NCBI GenBank assembly: GCA_021820825.1
Contig: JAKADD010000067.1
Location: 1 to 10,118, forward strand
Direction: 5' to 3'
Source: Bacillota bacterium
Lineage (GTDB): Bacteria; Bacillota; Bacilli; Alicyclobacillales; SLC66
DNA length: 10,118 bases
Shown: piece by piece, positions 1-6,154 of the stretch
How the letters are laid out: each line of letters opens with the position of its first letter
Numbering within the stretch: the first letter of the stretch is position 1
Notes under the pieces: generated by a model
Told to the model about the DNA's origin: nothing
Seen by the model: the letters and a program-made list of their open reading frames with translations, nothing else
Databases searched by the model: none
Translations under genes and position numbers: made by a program

Positions 1-8
1 TACTTTTC

Positions 9-16
9 GGAAGGAG
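9..16 (+). promoter_or_regulatory. Ribosome binding site deciding the cyclo-ligase start
   Basis: GGAAGGAG ends 7 bases before a GTG at 24. A TTG at 18 is only 1 base away and an ATG at 30 is 13 bases away, so GTG at 24 is the best-placed start. Confidence 0.75.
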
Positions 17-23
17 TTTGTGG

Positions 24-638
24 GTGAAAATGGAAAATAACCAGAACAGCTTGCCGCCTTTCCATGACAAACCATCATTGCGCAGAGCGATGATGGCGCA
101 ACGCAACTCTCTGACGTCATTTTATAGACGTTCCTATGATCGGCGGCTGGCGGAGGTCTTTTGTGCTCAACAGTTCTTTCAGGAAGCTGGATCTATGTTG
201 ATCTATCTTGCATTTCGGGGGGAAGCGGAGACGGATGCAATTATTGAAACGGCCCTTCAGGCAGGCAAACTAGTGGCGGCGCCGCAAGCGCGCCGCGCTG
301 GGAAAACCATGCGCGCTTTGCCGCTCTATAATCTTCTGGAAGTGACGGTGGGGGAGTGGGGGATGCGCGAACCACGCGAGACAGCGGAAAATTCTCTGGC
401 GCCGGAGTCGTTTGACCTGATTGTTGTGCCCGGACTCGCCTTCACAGAACATGGAGACAGGCTTGGGTATGGGGGCGGCTATTATGATCGCTATCTGTCG
501 CTCATTCGCCCGGATGCTTTGATTGTGGGTATCGGATACAATTTTCAGATCGTTGATCGATTCCCCACCGAGTCATTTGACCGCAGGGTGGATCGGCTCG
601 TTACCCCAGAAGGCGTGATCAACTGTGCGCCGGATTGA
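24..638 (+). CDS. 5-formyltetrahydrofolate cyclo-ligase (MTHFS)
   Basis: This cytoplasmic enzyme of one-carbon metabolism converts 5-formyltetrahydrofolate to 5,10-methenyltetrahydrofolate using ATP. The 204-residue product has the usual family length. Seen in the sequence: an N-terminal LRRAMMAQRNSL segment (about 19-30), a central VVPGLAF strand (134-140), and the diagnostic glycine-rich motif GDRLGYGGGYYDRYL (144-158), which in the family contributes to nucleotide and folate binding. A DRRVDRLVTPEG segment near the C-terminus matches the family's closing strand. The start is set by the GGAAGGAG site 7 bases before GTG 24; an ATG at 30 would shorten it by two residues. It ends 33 bases before the 3' end of the convergent GGDEF gene, with no clear terminator hairpin between them. 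Its upstream neighbour and promoter lie outside the window. B. subtilis calls its homologue yqgN; I leave the symbol blank. Confidence 0.95.
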   Translation: MKMENNQNSLPPFHDKPSLRRAMMAQRNSLTSFYRRSYDRRLAEVFCAQQFFQEAGSMLIYLAFRGEAETDAIIETALQAGKLVAAPQARRAGKTMRALPLYNLLEVTVGEWGMREPRETAENSLAPESFDLIVVPGLAFTEHGDRLGYGGGYYDRYLSLIRPDALIVGIGYNFQIVDRFPTESFDRRVDRLVTPEGVINCAPD

Positions 639-671
639 TGCGCGTCCGCTGTCAACCCATACTCCCGATCG

Positions 672-1808
672 TCAGGCGTCTTGCAACTGTACGGAAAATG
701 CGGTGAGGGCCGGGTCGCAGCAGATGCGATTGCGGCCGTTTTCTTTGGCTGAATACATTGCCTTGTCAGCCAGTTTCACCAGTTCAAGGGCATCCAGCGC
801 TGTTCCCGGAAATGTGGCGACGCCAGCGCTGACGGTGACATGCAGGGCCCCGAGCGGACCGCTCACGACAGTGTCCGAAATCTTGCGTCGCAGTTCCTCT
901 GCAAACTGACAGGCAGCGGTCGTATCGGCGTTTGGCAGGGCAAGGACAAACTCTTCGCCGCCTAAACGCGCGATGATGACGGACGGATCTGTGGCCATGT
1001 CGAGCATGACCTTGGCGACGGCTCTCAGGACATCGTCGCCAAGATAATGTCCAAACTGGTCGTTAAAATACTTGAAGTGGTCAATGTCGCACAAAATAAG
1101 ACTGATTATTTCATGGTTCTGGCGAGATTTTTCCACCTCAATCAACAACCTGTGGTGAAAATATGTCTGATTATAGAGGCCGGTCAGTTGGTCGATCACA
1201 GCCCTGTTTTGCACATCCATAGTATAGTCGGTCATCTGACGATTGATATGCTCAAGTTCCTCCGCTTTCGTAAGATAGCGGGAGGATTCTCCAATCTGAC
1301 GGTCGAGTTCGCGACGATTGCGTTGCTCCCAATATACAGAATAGACAATCGGAAGCGCTGTCATGTTGAAGGTCAAAAAGCGTGCCAGCAGTTGGGCAAG
1401 CATCTCTTCATGTCCTCGAAATGGTACAATAAACAGCAGCGACAGCAGGTCGACGGCGATGGTGACTGCGAGGCCTGCCTTGCTGCGCAGCGCCAGTGAG
1501 GCTTCGATGACACACCAGAGGTACAATGGCCAGGCAGAGGGGGCGCCGGGTTGTTCGAGAACGATCATTGCGGTAACGAGAAACATGTCCAGCAATACGA
1601 CGCCGATCCAGAAAGTGTCCGGGAGAGAGCGATATCGCGCCGTTATTGACACCAGCAATGCACAGAGGAGAAAAATGCCTTCTATGACCGCATACCAAAA
1701 GGATGTAGCATGGGTTGCCGCCGCCATACAGGGAACGATCAGGACGATGGTCCAGCGTCCCAGATATAGCAAGTCTACTGCGCGCAAGCGGCGTATGTCC
1801 GTGATCAA
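672..1808 (-). CDS. Membrane-anchored GGDEF diguanylate cyclase
   Basis: Probable diguanylate cyclase, making the second messenger c-di-GMP from two GTP at the inner face of the membrane. The first ~160 residues hold about five hydrophobic segments, a membrane sensor part with no recognised ligand domain. A charged, probably coiled-coil linker follows (about 160-205), then a GGDEF domain. Visible in that domain are DQLTGLYN at its start, CDIDHFKYFND (metal and GTP binding), an intact GGEEF active-site motif (about 283-287) and the closing ADKAMYSAKENGRNRI. The residues where an RxxD inhibitory site should sit, five before GGEEF, read DPSV, so feedback inhibition at that site is probably absent. 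I chose TTG at 1808 because AAAGGAG (1817-1823) lies 8 bases upstream; an in-frame ATG at 1829 adds seven residues but has no ribosome binding site. It is divergent from mobA and its regulation is not visible. Confidence 0.93.
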   Translation of the reverse strand: MITDIRRLRAVDLLYLGRWTIVLIVPCMAAATHATSFWYAVIEGIFLLCALLVSITARYRSLPDTFWIGVVLLDMFLVTAMIVLEQPGAPSAWPLYLWCVIEASLALRSKAGLAVTIAVDLLSLLFIVPFRGHEEMLAQLLARFLTFNMTALPIVYSVYWEQRNRRELDRQIGESSRYLTKAEELEHINRQMTDYTMDVQNRAVIDQLTGLYNQTYFHHRLLIEVEKSRQNHEIISLILCDIDHFKYFNDQFGHYLGDDVLRAVAKVMLDMATDPSVIIARLGGEEFVLALPNADTTAACQFAEELRRKISDTVVSGPLGALHVTVSAGVATFPGTALDALELVKLADKAMYSAKENGRNRICCDPALTAFSVQLQDA

Positions 1809-1816
1809 GGCCCTGA

Positions 1817-1823
1817 CTCCTTT
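1817..1823 (-). promoter_or_regulatory. Ribosome binding site favouring a TTG start for the GGDEF gene
   Basis: AAAGGAG read on the minus strand lies 8 bases before TTG 1808. It sits inside the longer reading frame that begins at ATG 1829, which itself lacks a purine-rich site upstream. Confidence 0.6.
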
Positions 1824-1847
1824 CCCCATACGGGGGGTTGCCGACGC

Positions 1848-2507
1848 ATGATTACGCCAGCTTTACCGCTGTTCAGCGCGGTCATTCTTGCAGGCGGCTA
1901 CAGTCGGCGCATGGGATGCGACAAGGCAACGCTGGCGCTGGAGACATTGACGTTTGTCGACAACCTGTATGCGAAATTAGCAGCAATAGCCGAGGATGTT
2001 TGGGTGGTGCGCAGGAAGGAGCAACAGACGCTGCAACTTCCTGGGGTTGTTTTTGACCTGCATCCAGGGCAGGGGCCGCTCGCTGGGCTCGAGAGCGGTC
2101 TGGCGCACTGCCGCAACGAATGGACTTTTGTGATTGCAGTCGACGCGCCGCTCGTCCGTGTTGAACTTCTGCAGTATCTGGCGCAGTTGGCTACACAGAA
2201 CGCCGATCATAAAGACGATCTGAGCAGCCCACCGATAACTGCAATCGTTCCCACCCTGTGCGGGAAGATGTATCCGATGATTGGAGTTTATCACAAATCT
2301 CTGAAACCAGTGATAACAAAAATGCTTACCTGCGATCGGAGAAGAGTGTCTGATTTTCTGAATAAAATCTGTGTGCGTTATGTGCCGGAAGCAGAATGGC
2401 GCGACTACGATCCTGACGCGGTCAGTTTTCTGATGGTTAATTCCCCTGCACAATACGAAACCTTGCGTATGTTTGCCGGGGGCGTGAAAGGAGATGGTGG
2501 ACGATGA
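1848..2507 (+). CDS. mobA: Molybdenum cofactor guanylyltransferase MobA
   Basis: MobA transfers GMP from GTP to molybdopterin to form the guanine dinucleotide form of molybdenum cofactor, which some molybdoenzymes require. The 219-residue product shows the nucleotidyltransferase signature LAGGYSRRMGCDK (14-26), GPLAGLESGL (76-85), and VDAP (98-101) at the position of the family's metal-binding CDxP. A C-terminal FLMVNSPAQYETL segment matches the family's NxNTPEEL-type ending. Related NTP transferases such as MocA (cytidylyl) share the fold, but the adjoining mobB and MoeA-like genes favour MobA. ATG 1848 follows a G-run (1831-1836) that serves as a modest ribosome binding site. Only about 20-40 bases separate it from the divergent GGDEF gene, so the operon promoter probably lies in that gene's 5' end; I saw no convincing -35/-10 pair. 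The 3' end overlaps the next gene by ATGA. Confidence 0.93.
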   Translation: MITPALPLFSAVILAGGYSRRMGCDKATLALETLTFVDNLYAKLAAIAEDVWVVRRKEQQTLQLPGVVFDLHPGQGPLAGLESGLAHCRNEWTFVIAVDAPLVRVELLQYLAQLATQNADHKDDLSSPPITAIVPTLCGKMYPMIGVYHKSLKPVITKMLTCDRRRVSDFLNKICVRYVPEAEWRDYDPDAVSFLMVNSPAQYETLRMFAGGVKGDGGR

Positions 2508-3481
2508 AACGGGAAGTCCGCGTTGAGGACGCAGTGGGGATGGTCCTGGCCCATGATTTGACGAAAATTGTTCCCGGCGAGTTTAAAGGACGGTTATTTA
2601 AAAAAGGCCATGTCATCAAGGAAGACGATATCGAACAGTTGCTGGCGATCGGAAAAGAACACATCTATGTGCTGTCACTGGAACCAGGCGAGGTGCATGA
2701 AGACGATGCCGCCCGTCGCATGGCCGCGGCGCTTGTACACAGCAGTCTGTTTTTCTCGGAGCCTGATGAAGGCAAGGTGACGGTGAAGGCCGTTCATGCG
2801 GGGCTGCTCACGATTGACGTAGAGACACTGCGCGCGGTGAACGCGCTCGGCGAGTTGGCGGTTGTAACCAGACGCACCAACTCGGCGGTGATTGAAAAGC
2901 AGTCTGTGGCGGGTTTGCGCGCGATTCCACTGGTTGTAGGCGAGGAACGGTTGGCTGCATATGAAACGCTATTGGCAAAAACAGGGCCGCTTCTGACGGT
3001 TCTCCCTTTCCGACGAGCGTCAGTCGGTGTTGTTACGACTGGCAGCGAAGTGTTCAAGGGTCGGATTGAAGACCGATTTGGACCGGTTTTACGGACCAAA
3101 CTTCAGGTTTATGGCGCACATTGGCTCGGTCAGGAGATTGTCGATGACGCCACGTACTCGATCGTACAGGCGATTGACAGGCTGATTGACAGAGGGGCGG
3201 ATATCGTGCTGGTAACAGGCGGCATGTCAGTCGATCCGGATGATCGCAGTCCGGGCGCCATTCGAGAGGCGGCCACTGAAGTAGTTTCTTACGGTATGCC
3301 AATGTTGCCTGGCTCCATGTCCATGCTGGCCTATCAACGTGATGTTGTGCTGATGGGTCTGCCGGGCTGCGTCATTTTCGATTCTGTGACAGCGTTTGAT
3401 CACCTGCTGCCCCGCGTACTGGCGGGACAAAGGCTGACAGGCGCGGATATCGCAGAACTGGGGCACGGAGGAATGCTGTGA
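2504..3481 (+). CDS. MoeA-like molybdopterin-binding protein
   Basis: A 325-residue protein of the molybdopterin-binding (MoCF_biosynth/MoeA-like) superfamily, probably acting in molybdenum insertion into molybdopterin or in handling the finished cofactor. The C-terminal half (about 172-310) is the MPT-binding domain: VVTTGSEVFKGRIED (176-190), the highly conserved TGGMSVDPDD (238-247), a PGSM segment (269-272) and GLPGCVIFD (285-293). The N-terminal half starts KREVRVEDAVGMVLAHDLTK and contains GEFKGRLFKKGHVI, typical of a Bacillota/Clostridia group of stand-alone MoeA-like proteins rather than full-length MoeA of about 400 residues. A full MoeA may therefore be encoded elsewhere. The start overlaps the mobA stop by four bases and has AAAGGAG (2487-2493) upstream; its stop overlaps the mobB GTG start by four bases. 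Translational coupling through all three genes is likely. The exact catalytic role is not proven for this subgroup. Confidence 0.85.
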   Translation: MKREVRVEDAVGMVLAHDLTKIVPGEFKGRLFKKGHVIKEDDIEQLLAIGKEHIYVLSLEPGEVHEDDAARRMAAALVHSSLFFSEPDEGKVTVKAVHAGLLTIDVETLRAVNALGELAVVTRRTNSAVIEKQSVAGLRAIPLVVGEERLAAYETLLAKTGPLLTVLPFRRASVGVVTTGSEVFKGRIEDRFGPVLRTKLQVYGAHWLGQEIVDDATYSIVQAIDRLIDRGADIVLVTGGMSVDPDDRSPGAIREAATEVVSYGMPMLPGSMSMLAYQRDVVLMGLPGCVIFDSVTAFDHLLPRVLAGQRLTGADIAELGHGGML

Positions 3482-4026
3482 GAGCAACCCGGGAACCTGT
3501 GCTCATCCTGTTTTCTGGCTACAAGCATACCGGCAAGACGACTCTCATTGCCCGCTTGACGGCGGAGTGCGCACGGCGCGGACTGCGCGTCGGATGTTTC
3601 AAGCACGACGGCCACAGCTTTCGAACCAGCCCGGAGGGCACGGATACAGCGCGTTACATGGACGCTGGCGCCATCAGTGTCGGCATCGCGGATACGCGCG
3701 GTCACTATATGATCGAACGGCGCAGTGATGAGACGCCCTCAGTTGCCGCGCTGGTCGCTGCGCTCGGATCGGTGGACGTGGTATTCCTGGAAGGGTACAA
3801 AACAGTCGCCATGCGCAAGTTTGTCTTACTGGGCGAAGATCTGCGCCAGGGCGGCAGCTACGCGCTTCCGAATTTTCTGTTGTCCGCCAACGCAAGGCAG
3901 ACTGTTCTCGCGTTTGCGGTTCCTGATGCGCCCTTTGCTGTTGCCGACTCCACTCTCCCGGTGTATCATAGAGATGACATTGCAGGTTTTATGGTGATAT
4001 TGGAGAGGTTAATGCTGGAGGCTTAG
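3478..4026 (+). CDS. mobB: Molybdopterin-guanine dinucleotide biosynthesis protein MobB
   Basis: MobB is a P-loop GTP-binding protein that assists MobA in making the guanine dinucleotide cofactor, possibly by supplying or channelling GTP. The 182-residue product has the Walker A motif GYKHTGKTT (14-22), the family segment FKHDGH (41-46), DTARYMDAGA (56-65) and VFLEGYK (102-108), the counterpart of the family's D-x-x-lvEGfK motif. The C-terminal ~60 residues are less recognisable. The start is GTG, overlapping the upstream TGA by four bases, with GGAGG (3467-3471) 6 bases before it. The gene ends one base before the rex ATG, so mobB and rex are on one message. MobB is accessory rather than essential in E. 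coli; I infer a similar supporting role here. Confidence 0.93.
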   Translation: MRATREPVLILFSGYKHTGKTTLIARLTAECARRGLRVGCFKHDGHSFRTSPEGTDTARYMDAGAISVGIADTRGHYMIERRSDETPSVAALVAALGSVDVVFLEGYKTVAMRKFVLLGEDLRQGGSYALPNFLLSANARQTVLAFAVPDAPFAVADSTLPVYHRDDIAGFMVILERLMLEA

Positions 4027-4027
4027 C

Positions 4028-4654
4028 ATGGAGGTTGCACAAGTTCCCGTCGTGACGGCCCGTCGATTGCCGATGTATTACCGCTATTTGTTGACTCTGC
4101 GCAAGCTCGGCAAGGAACGCGTCTCATCGACAGAAGTCAGCGCCGCTCTTCAGATTGAACCCGCAACTGTCCGGAGGGATTTCTCGTATCTCGGAGAACT
4201 CGGCAAACGCGGCTACGGATACAGTGTTCCGTACTTGGTGGAGTTTTTGCAAGGATATTTGCTGCATGACGAACAGGTTGGCGTGATCGTGATCGGTTCT
4301 GGAAGGGCTGGAATTTCTGTCTCCGGGCATGATCAGGTGGCGCAGTTACGACTCTTGGCCGCTTTTGATGTGGACGCCGAAGCAGTTCATCGCAGGATCG
4401 ACGGCATTGCAGTGAGGCCGCTCAGTGAGTTGTCTGAGTTCGCGTCGTCGACTCCCGTGGAGATCGCCGTTCTGACGACGCCGGGGCTATATGCGCAGGC
4501 AGCGGCCGACGCCGCAGCAAATGCGGGAATTGTTGGAATTCTAAATTTCACGTCTCAATATGTGACAGCACCCACTGGCACGGTGTTGCACCAGGTGGAT
4601 TTGATCAGTGAACTGCAATTTTTGATTTATTTTTTGCGGCGATGTGAGTCGTAG
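4028..4654 (+). CDS. rex: Redox-sensing transcriptional repressor Rex
   Basis: Rex is a dimeric repressor that binds operators of anaerobic and fermentative genes and lets go when NADH is high relative to NAD+. The 208-residue product has an N-terminal winged-helix domain (about 10-80) with RRLPMYYRYL and the recognition-helix region ATVRRDFSYLGELGKRGYGY (46-65). A Rossmann domain follows with GSGRAG (90-95), AAFDVD, IAVLTTP and GILNFTS, then the C-terminal swapped helix with VDLISELQFLIYFL. GGAGG (4017-4021) lies 6 bases before ATG 4028. The residue expected to be the NADH-sensing tyrosine, a few residues after the glycine loop, appears to be His101. No Rex operator of the TTGTGAAN(6)TTCACAA type was noticed upstream of any gene here, so autoregulation is not supported. 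Position between Moco and tat genes follows a common Bacillota arrangement. Confidence 0.95.
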   Translation: MEVAQVPVVTARRLPMYYRYLLTLRKLGKERVSSTEVSAALQIEPATVRRDFSYLGELGKRGYGYSVPYLVEFLQGYLLHDEQVGVIVIGSGRAGISVSGHDQVAQLRLLAAFDVDAEAVHRRIDGIAVRPLSELSEFASSTPVEIAVLTTPGLYAQAAADAAANAGIVGILNFTSQYVTAPTGTVLHQVDLISELQFLIYFLRRCES

Positions 4655-4672
4655 AAAGCATATGATCTGAGG

Positions 4673-4677
4673 GGAGG
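4673..4677 (+). promoter_or_regulatory. Ribosome binding site deciding the tatA start
   Basis: GGAGG lies 1 base before the ATG at 4679 but 7 bases before the in-frame ATG at 4685. The second ATG is therefore the better start and gives a normal TatA N-terminus (MSFGNLG). Confidence 0.75.
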
Positions 4678-4684
4678 GATGGAC

Positions 4685-4888
4685 ATGTCATTCGGGAATT
4701 TGGGTCTGTCTGGGCTGATTTTGATCTTGGTGGCTGCACTTTTGGTGTTTGGACCGAGCAAGCTGCCCGAGATTGGACGGGCGTTTGGCAAAAGTCTGAA
4801 GGAGTTCAAGGACGCCACGAGAGAGATGGTTGGCGAGAGCAAGCCGCAGACTCCGCCGCAACAGATTGAACAGCGCGATCAGGAGTAG
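4685..4888 (+). CDS. tatA: Twin-arginine translocase subunit TatA
   Basis: TatA oligomerises in the cytoplasmic membrane to form the passage through which the Tat system exports folded proteins. This 67-residue product has the family layout: one short N-terminal membrane helix (about 6-21), the hinge FGPSKLPE (22-29), an amphipathic helix [18 protein letters not shown], and a polar Gln/Pro/Glu-rich tail. No other TatA/E or TatB-like gene is in the window, so this is probably the bifunctional TatA of a minimal Gram-positive TatAC pair. It lies about 30 bases after rex and has a strong ribosome binding site but no obvious promoter of its own, which suggests readthrough from the Moco-rex operon. 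ATG 4679 would add two residues but is too close to the ribosome binding site. Confidence 0.96.
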   Translation: MSFGNLGLSGLILILVAALLVFGPSKLPEIGRAFGKSLKEFKDATREMVGESKPQTPPQQIEQRDQE

Positions 4889-4924
4889 ACATCCATGCTG
4901 CTGCGCAGCACCAACAACCGGGAA

Positions 4925-4948
4925 GAAAATGCGCCTGCGGCGATTTTC
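4925..4948 (+). other. Stem-loop in the tatA-tatC gap
   Basis: GAAAAT-G-CGCC, loop TGC, GGCG-ATTTTC: ten base pairs with one bulged G. It is followed by CAGGAATAG rather than a T-run, so it is not a standard terminator. A role in partial termination, mRNA processing or protection of the tatA message, giving more TatA than TatC, is inference. Confidence 0.55.
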
Positions 4949-4983
4949 AGGAATAGACGCAAGAGAGCAGGGAGTATGGCAGC

Positions 4984-6009
4984 TTGTTGGGTGCAGATAA
5001 AAATTCCATGAGCTTGGAGAACATAACGGAACATCTGGAAGACCTGCGCAGGCGTATCATGTATGTACTGGCGTTTTTTTTGATCGCACTCATAGGTTCA
5101 CTCGTGTTTGTGGGAAATGTATACAACTATCTTGTGACGCCGCTGCAGGGTATGAAGCTGGTTGTTTTGGGGCCCGGCGAGGTCGTGCAGATTTATTTAA
5201 CCATTGCGGGGGTTGCGGCCATTGCCGTGACGACCCCTTTTTTGCTGTGGCAGTTGTGGGTGTTTGTCGGGCCGGGTCTGCTTGCGCATGAGAGGCGCTA
5301 TGCGCTCCGGCTGATCGGACCCATCACCGTGATGTTTCTTCTTGGCGTTGCGTTCGCTTACTATGTGATCTTCCCTGAAATTTTCCATTTTCTGAGACAG
5401 ATTGCAGAAATCCGGTTCACCGTAATGTTTACAGCCAGTGAGTATTTCTCATTTATGTTTGCCATTGTCGTTCCTTTCGGGTTGTTGTTTGAACTGCCAA
5501 TCGTCGTCATGTTTCTTACCCGCATTGGCGTCATCACTCCGATGTGGCTGCGTTCCGTACGTCGGTACGCCTATTTTCTGTGCGTAATTCTGGGGGTCTT
5601 CATCAGTCCTCCAGAACTGATCTCGCATCTGAGTGTTGTGGTGCCCATGATTCTCGTTTATGAGATCAGCATCGGCATCTCAGCACTGACCTATAAACGT
5701 AAACTGGCGGCTGAAGCATGGTGGCGGGAGAAGGAGCAACAGGAGGCGCCGGATGTGGCTGACAGTCCTGCGATTACCGTCAGCGAAGCAAAAGAGGCGC
5801 CAATCGAGCCACTCGGACCACGGTTCGATCCGCAGACTGATCCGCAGGCCGAACCGCAGACCGAACCGCTCGAACCGATATCAGACGCGTCGAAAGAAGC
5901 GGCAAAGGATTCGACGAAGGGGCGTTCAGAGGACAGCCAGCCCACGCAGACGGCGGACCGCGAACGCTTGCCGAATCGTCCGGAAATCGATGTAGAAGAC
6001 CGTGAATAG
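4984..6009 (+). CDS. tatC: Twin-arginine translocase subunit TatC with long C-terminal tail
   Basis: TatC is the membrane receptor that recognises twin-arginine signal peptides and recruits TatA. Six membrane segments are visible in about residues 27-233. Family landmarks are EHLEDLRRRI near the N-terminus, HERR (102-105, holding the conserved signal-binding Glu), YYVIFPEIFHF, FGLLFELPIVVMFLTRIG and FISPPELISHLSVVVPM. The core ends near 240; most TatC proteins stop soon after, but this one continues for about 95 charged, Pro/Glu/Gln-rich and probably disordered residues, including [DE]PQ[TA] repeats. At the position of E. coli TatC Glu15 the residue is Asp (HLEDLR). I chose TTG 4984 because GGGAG (4970-4974) lies 9 bases before it. 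ATG 5008 (333 residues) fits the family's N-terminus equally well but lacks its own site and would rely on coupling to a short upstream frame. Confidence 0.95.
   Translation: MLGADKNSMSLENITEHLEDLRRRIMYVLAFFLIALIGSLVFVGNVYNYLVTPLQGMKLVVLGPGEVVQIYLTIAGVAAIAVTTPFLLWQLWVFVGPGLLAHERRYALRLIGPITVMFLLGVAFAYYVIFPEIFHFLRQIAEIRFTVMFTASEYFSFMFAIVVPFGLLFELPIVVMFLTRIGVITPMWLRSVRRYAYFLCVILGVFISPPELISHLSVVVPMILVYEISIGISALTYKRKLAAEAWWREKEQQEAPDVADSPAITVSEAKEAPIEPLGPRFDPQTDPQAEPQTEPLEPISDASKEAAKDSTKGRSEDSQPTQTADRERLPNRPEIDVEDRE
5827..5880 (+). repeat. Degenerate 12-bp tandem repeat coding for [DE]PQ[TA]
   Basis: Three consecutive 12-base units (GATCCGCAGACT, GATCCGCAGGCC, GAACCGCAGACC) are followed by two shortened units starting GAACCG. 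They encode DPQT, DPQA, EPQT, EPL and EPI in the TatC tail. The units differ at few positions, which suggests expansion by slippage or unequal recombination. Confidence 0.8.
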
Positions 6010-6016
6010 CCACTCA

Positions 6017-6054
6017 TCCCTGAGTTTTGCGAAGCAAAATCTCCCTGAGCTTTG
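6017..6054 (+). repeat. Direct repeat flanking a small hairpin after tatC
   Basis: TCCCTGAGTTTTG (6017-6029) recurs as TCCCTGAGCTTTG (6042-6054), 12 of 13 bases alike. Between and overlapping them TTTTGC-GAA-GCAAAA (6025-6039) can form a 6-bp stem. No T-run follows. Function unknown; possibly the tatC message 3' end. Confidence 0.45.
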
Positions 6055-6119
6055 TGTGCGTCGTCAGCAAGGGGATGAAGGTGATTCGCAAGCTATGATC
6101 CATCTTTGCGCGCCCAAAT

Positions 6120-6148
6120 GGCCGAATCCAGTCGCAGTGGATTCGGCC
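6120..6148. terminator. 11-bp inverted repeat, probable bidirectional terminator
   Basis: GGCCGAATCCA and TGGATTCGGCC pair perfectly over 11 bases around a 7-base loop. It begins 6 bases beyond the stop of the minus-strand DUF1657 gene and about 110 bases beyond tatC, between two convergent units, which is where a shared terminator belongs. T-runs are weak: on the minus strand the stem is followed by ATTTGG, and on the plus strand by TGCGC. Confidence 0.65.
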
Positions 6149-6154
6149 TGCGCT

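Noticed and set aside
1780..1847. Promoter for the mobA operon
   Set aside because: I found no -35/-10 pair close enough to consensus to report; the promoter probably lies within the 5' end of the GGDEF gene.
1047..1851. Two plus-strand open frames (1047-1499 and 1363-1851) opposite the GGDEF gene
   Set aside because: The minus-strand product has intact GGDEF motifs and membrane segments, while these translations have none and lack good ribosome binding sites.
4655..4684. Rex operator upstream of tatA
   Set aside because: The rex-tatA gap has no TTGTGA-N-TCACAA type inverted repeat.
5691..6017. Ser/Gly-rich minus-strand frame opposite the TatC tail
   Set aside because: Its SVCGS-type repeats merely mirror the 12-bp coding repeat of tatC; tatC is continuous with its core domain here.
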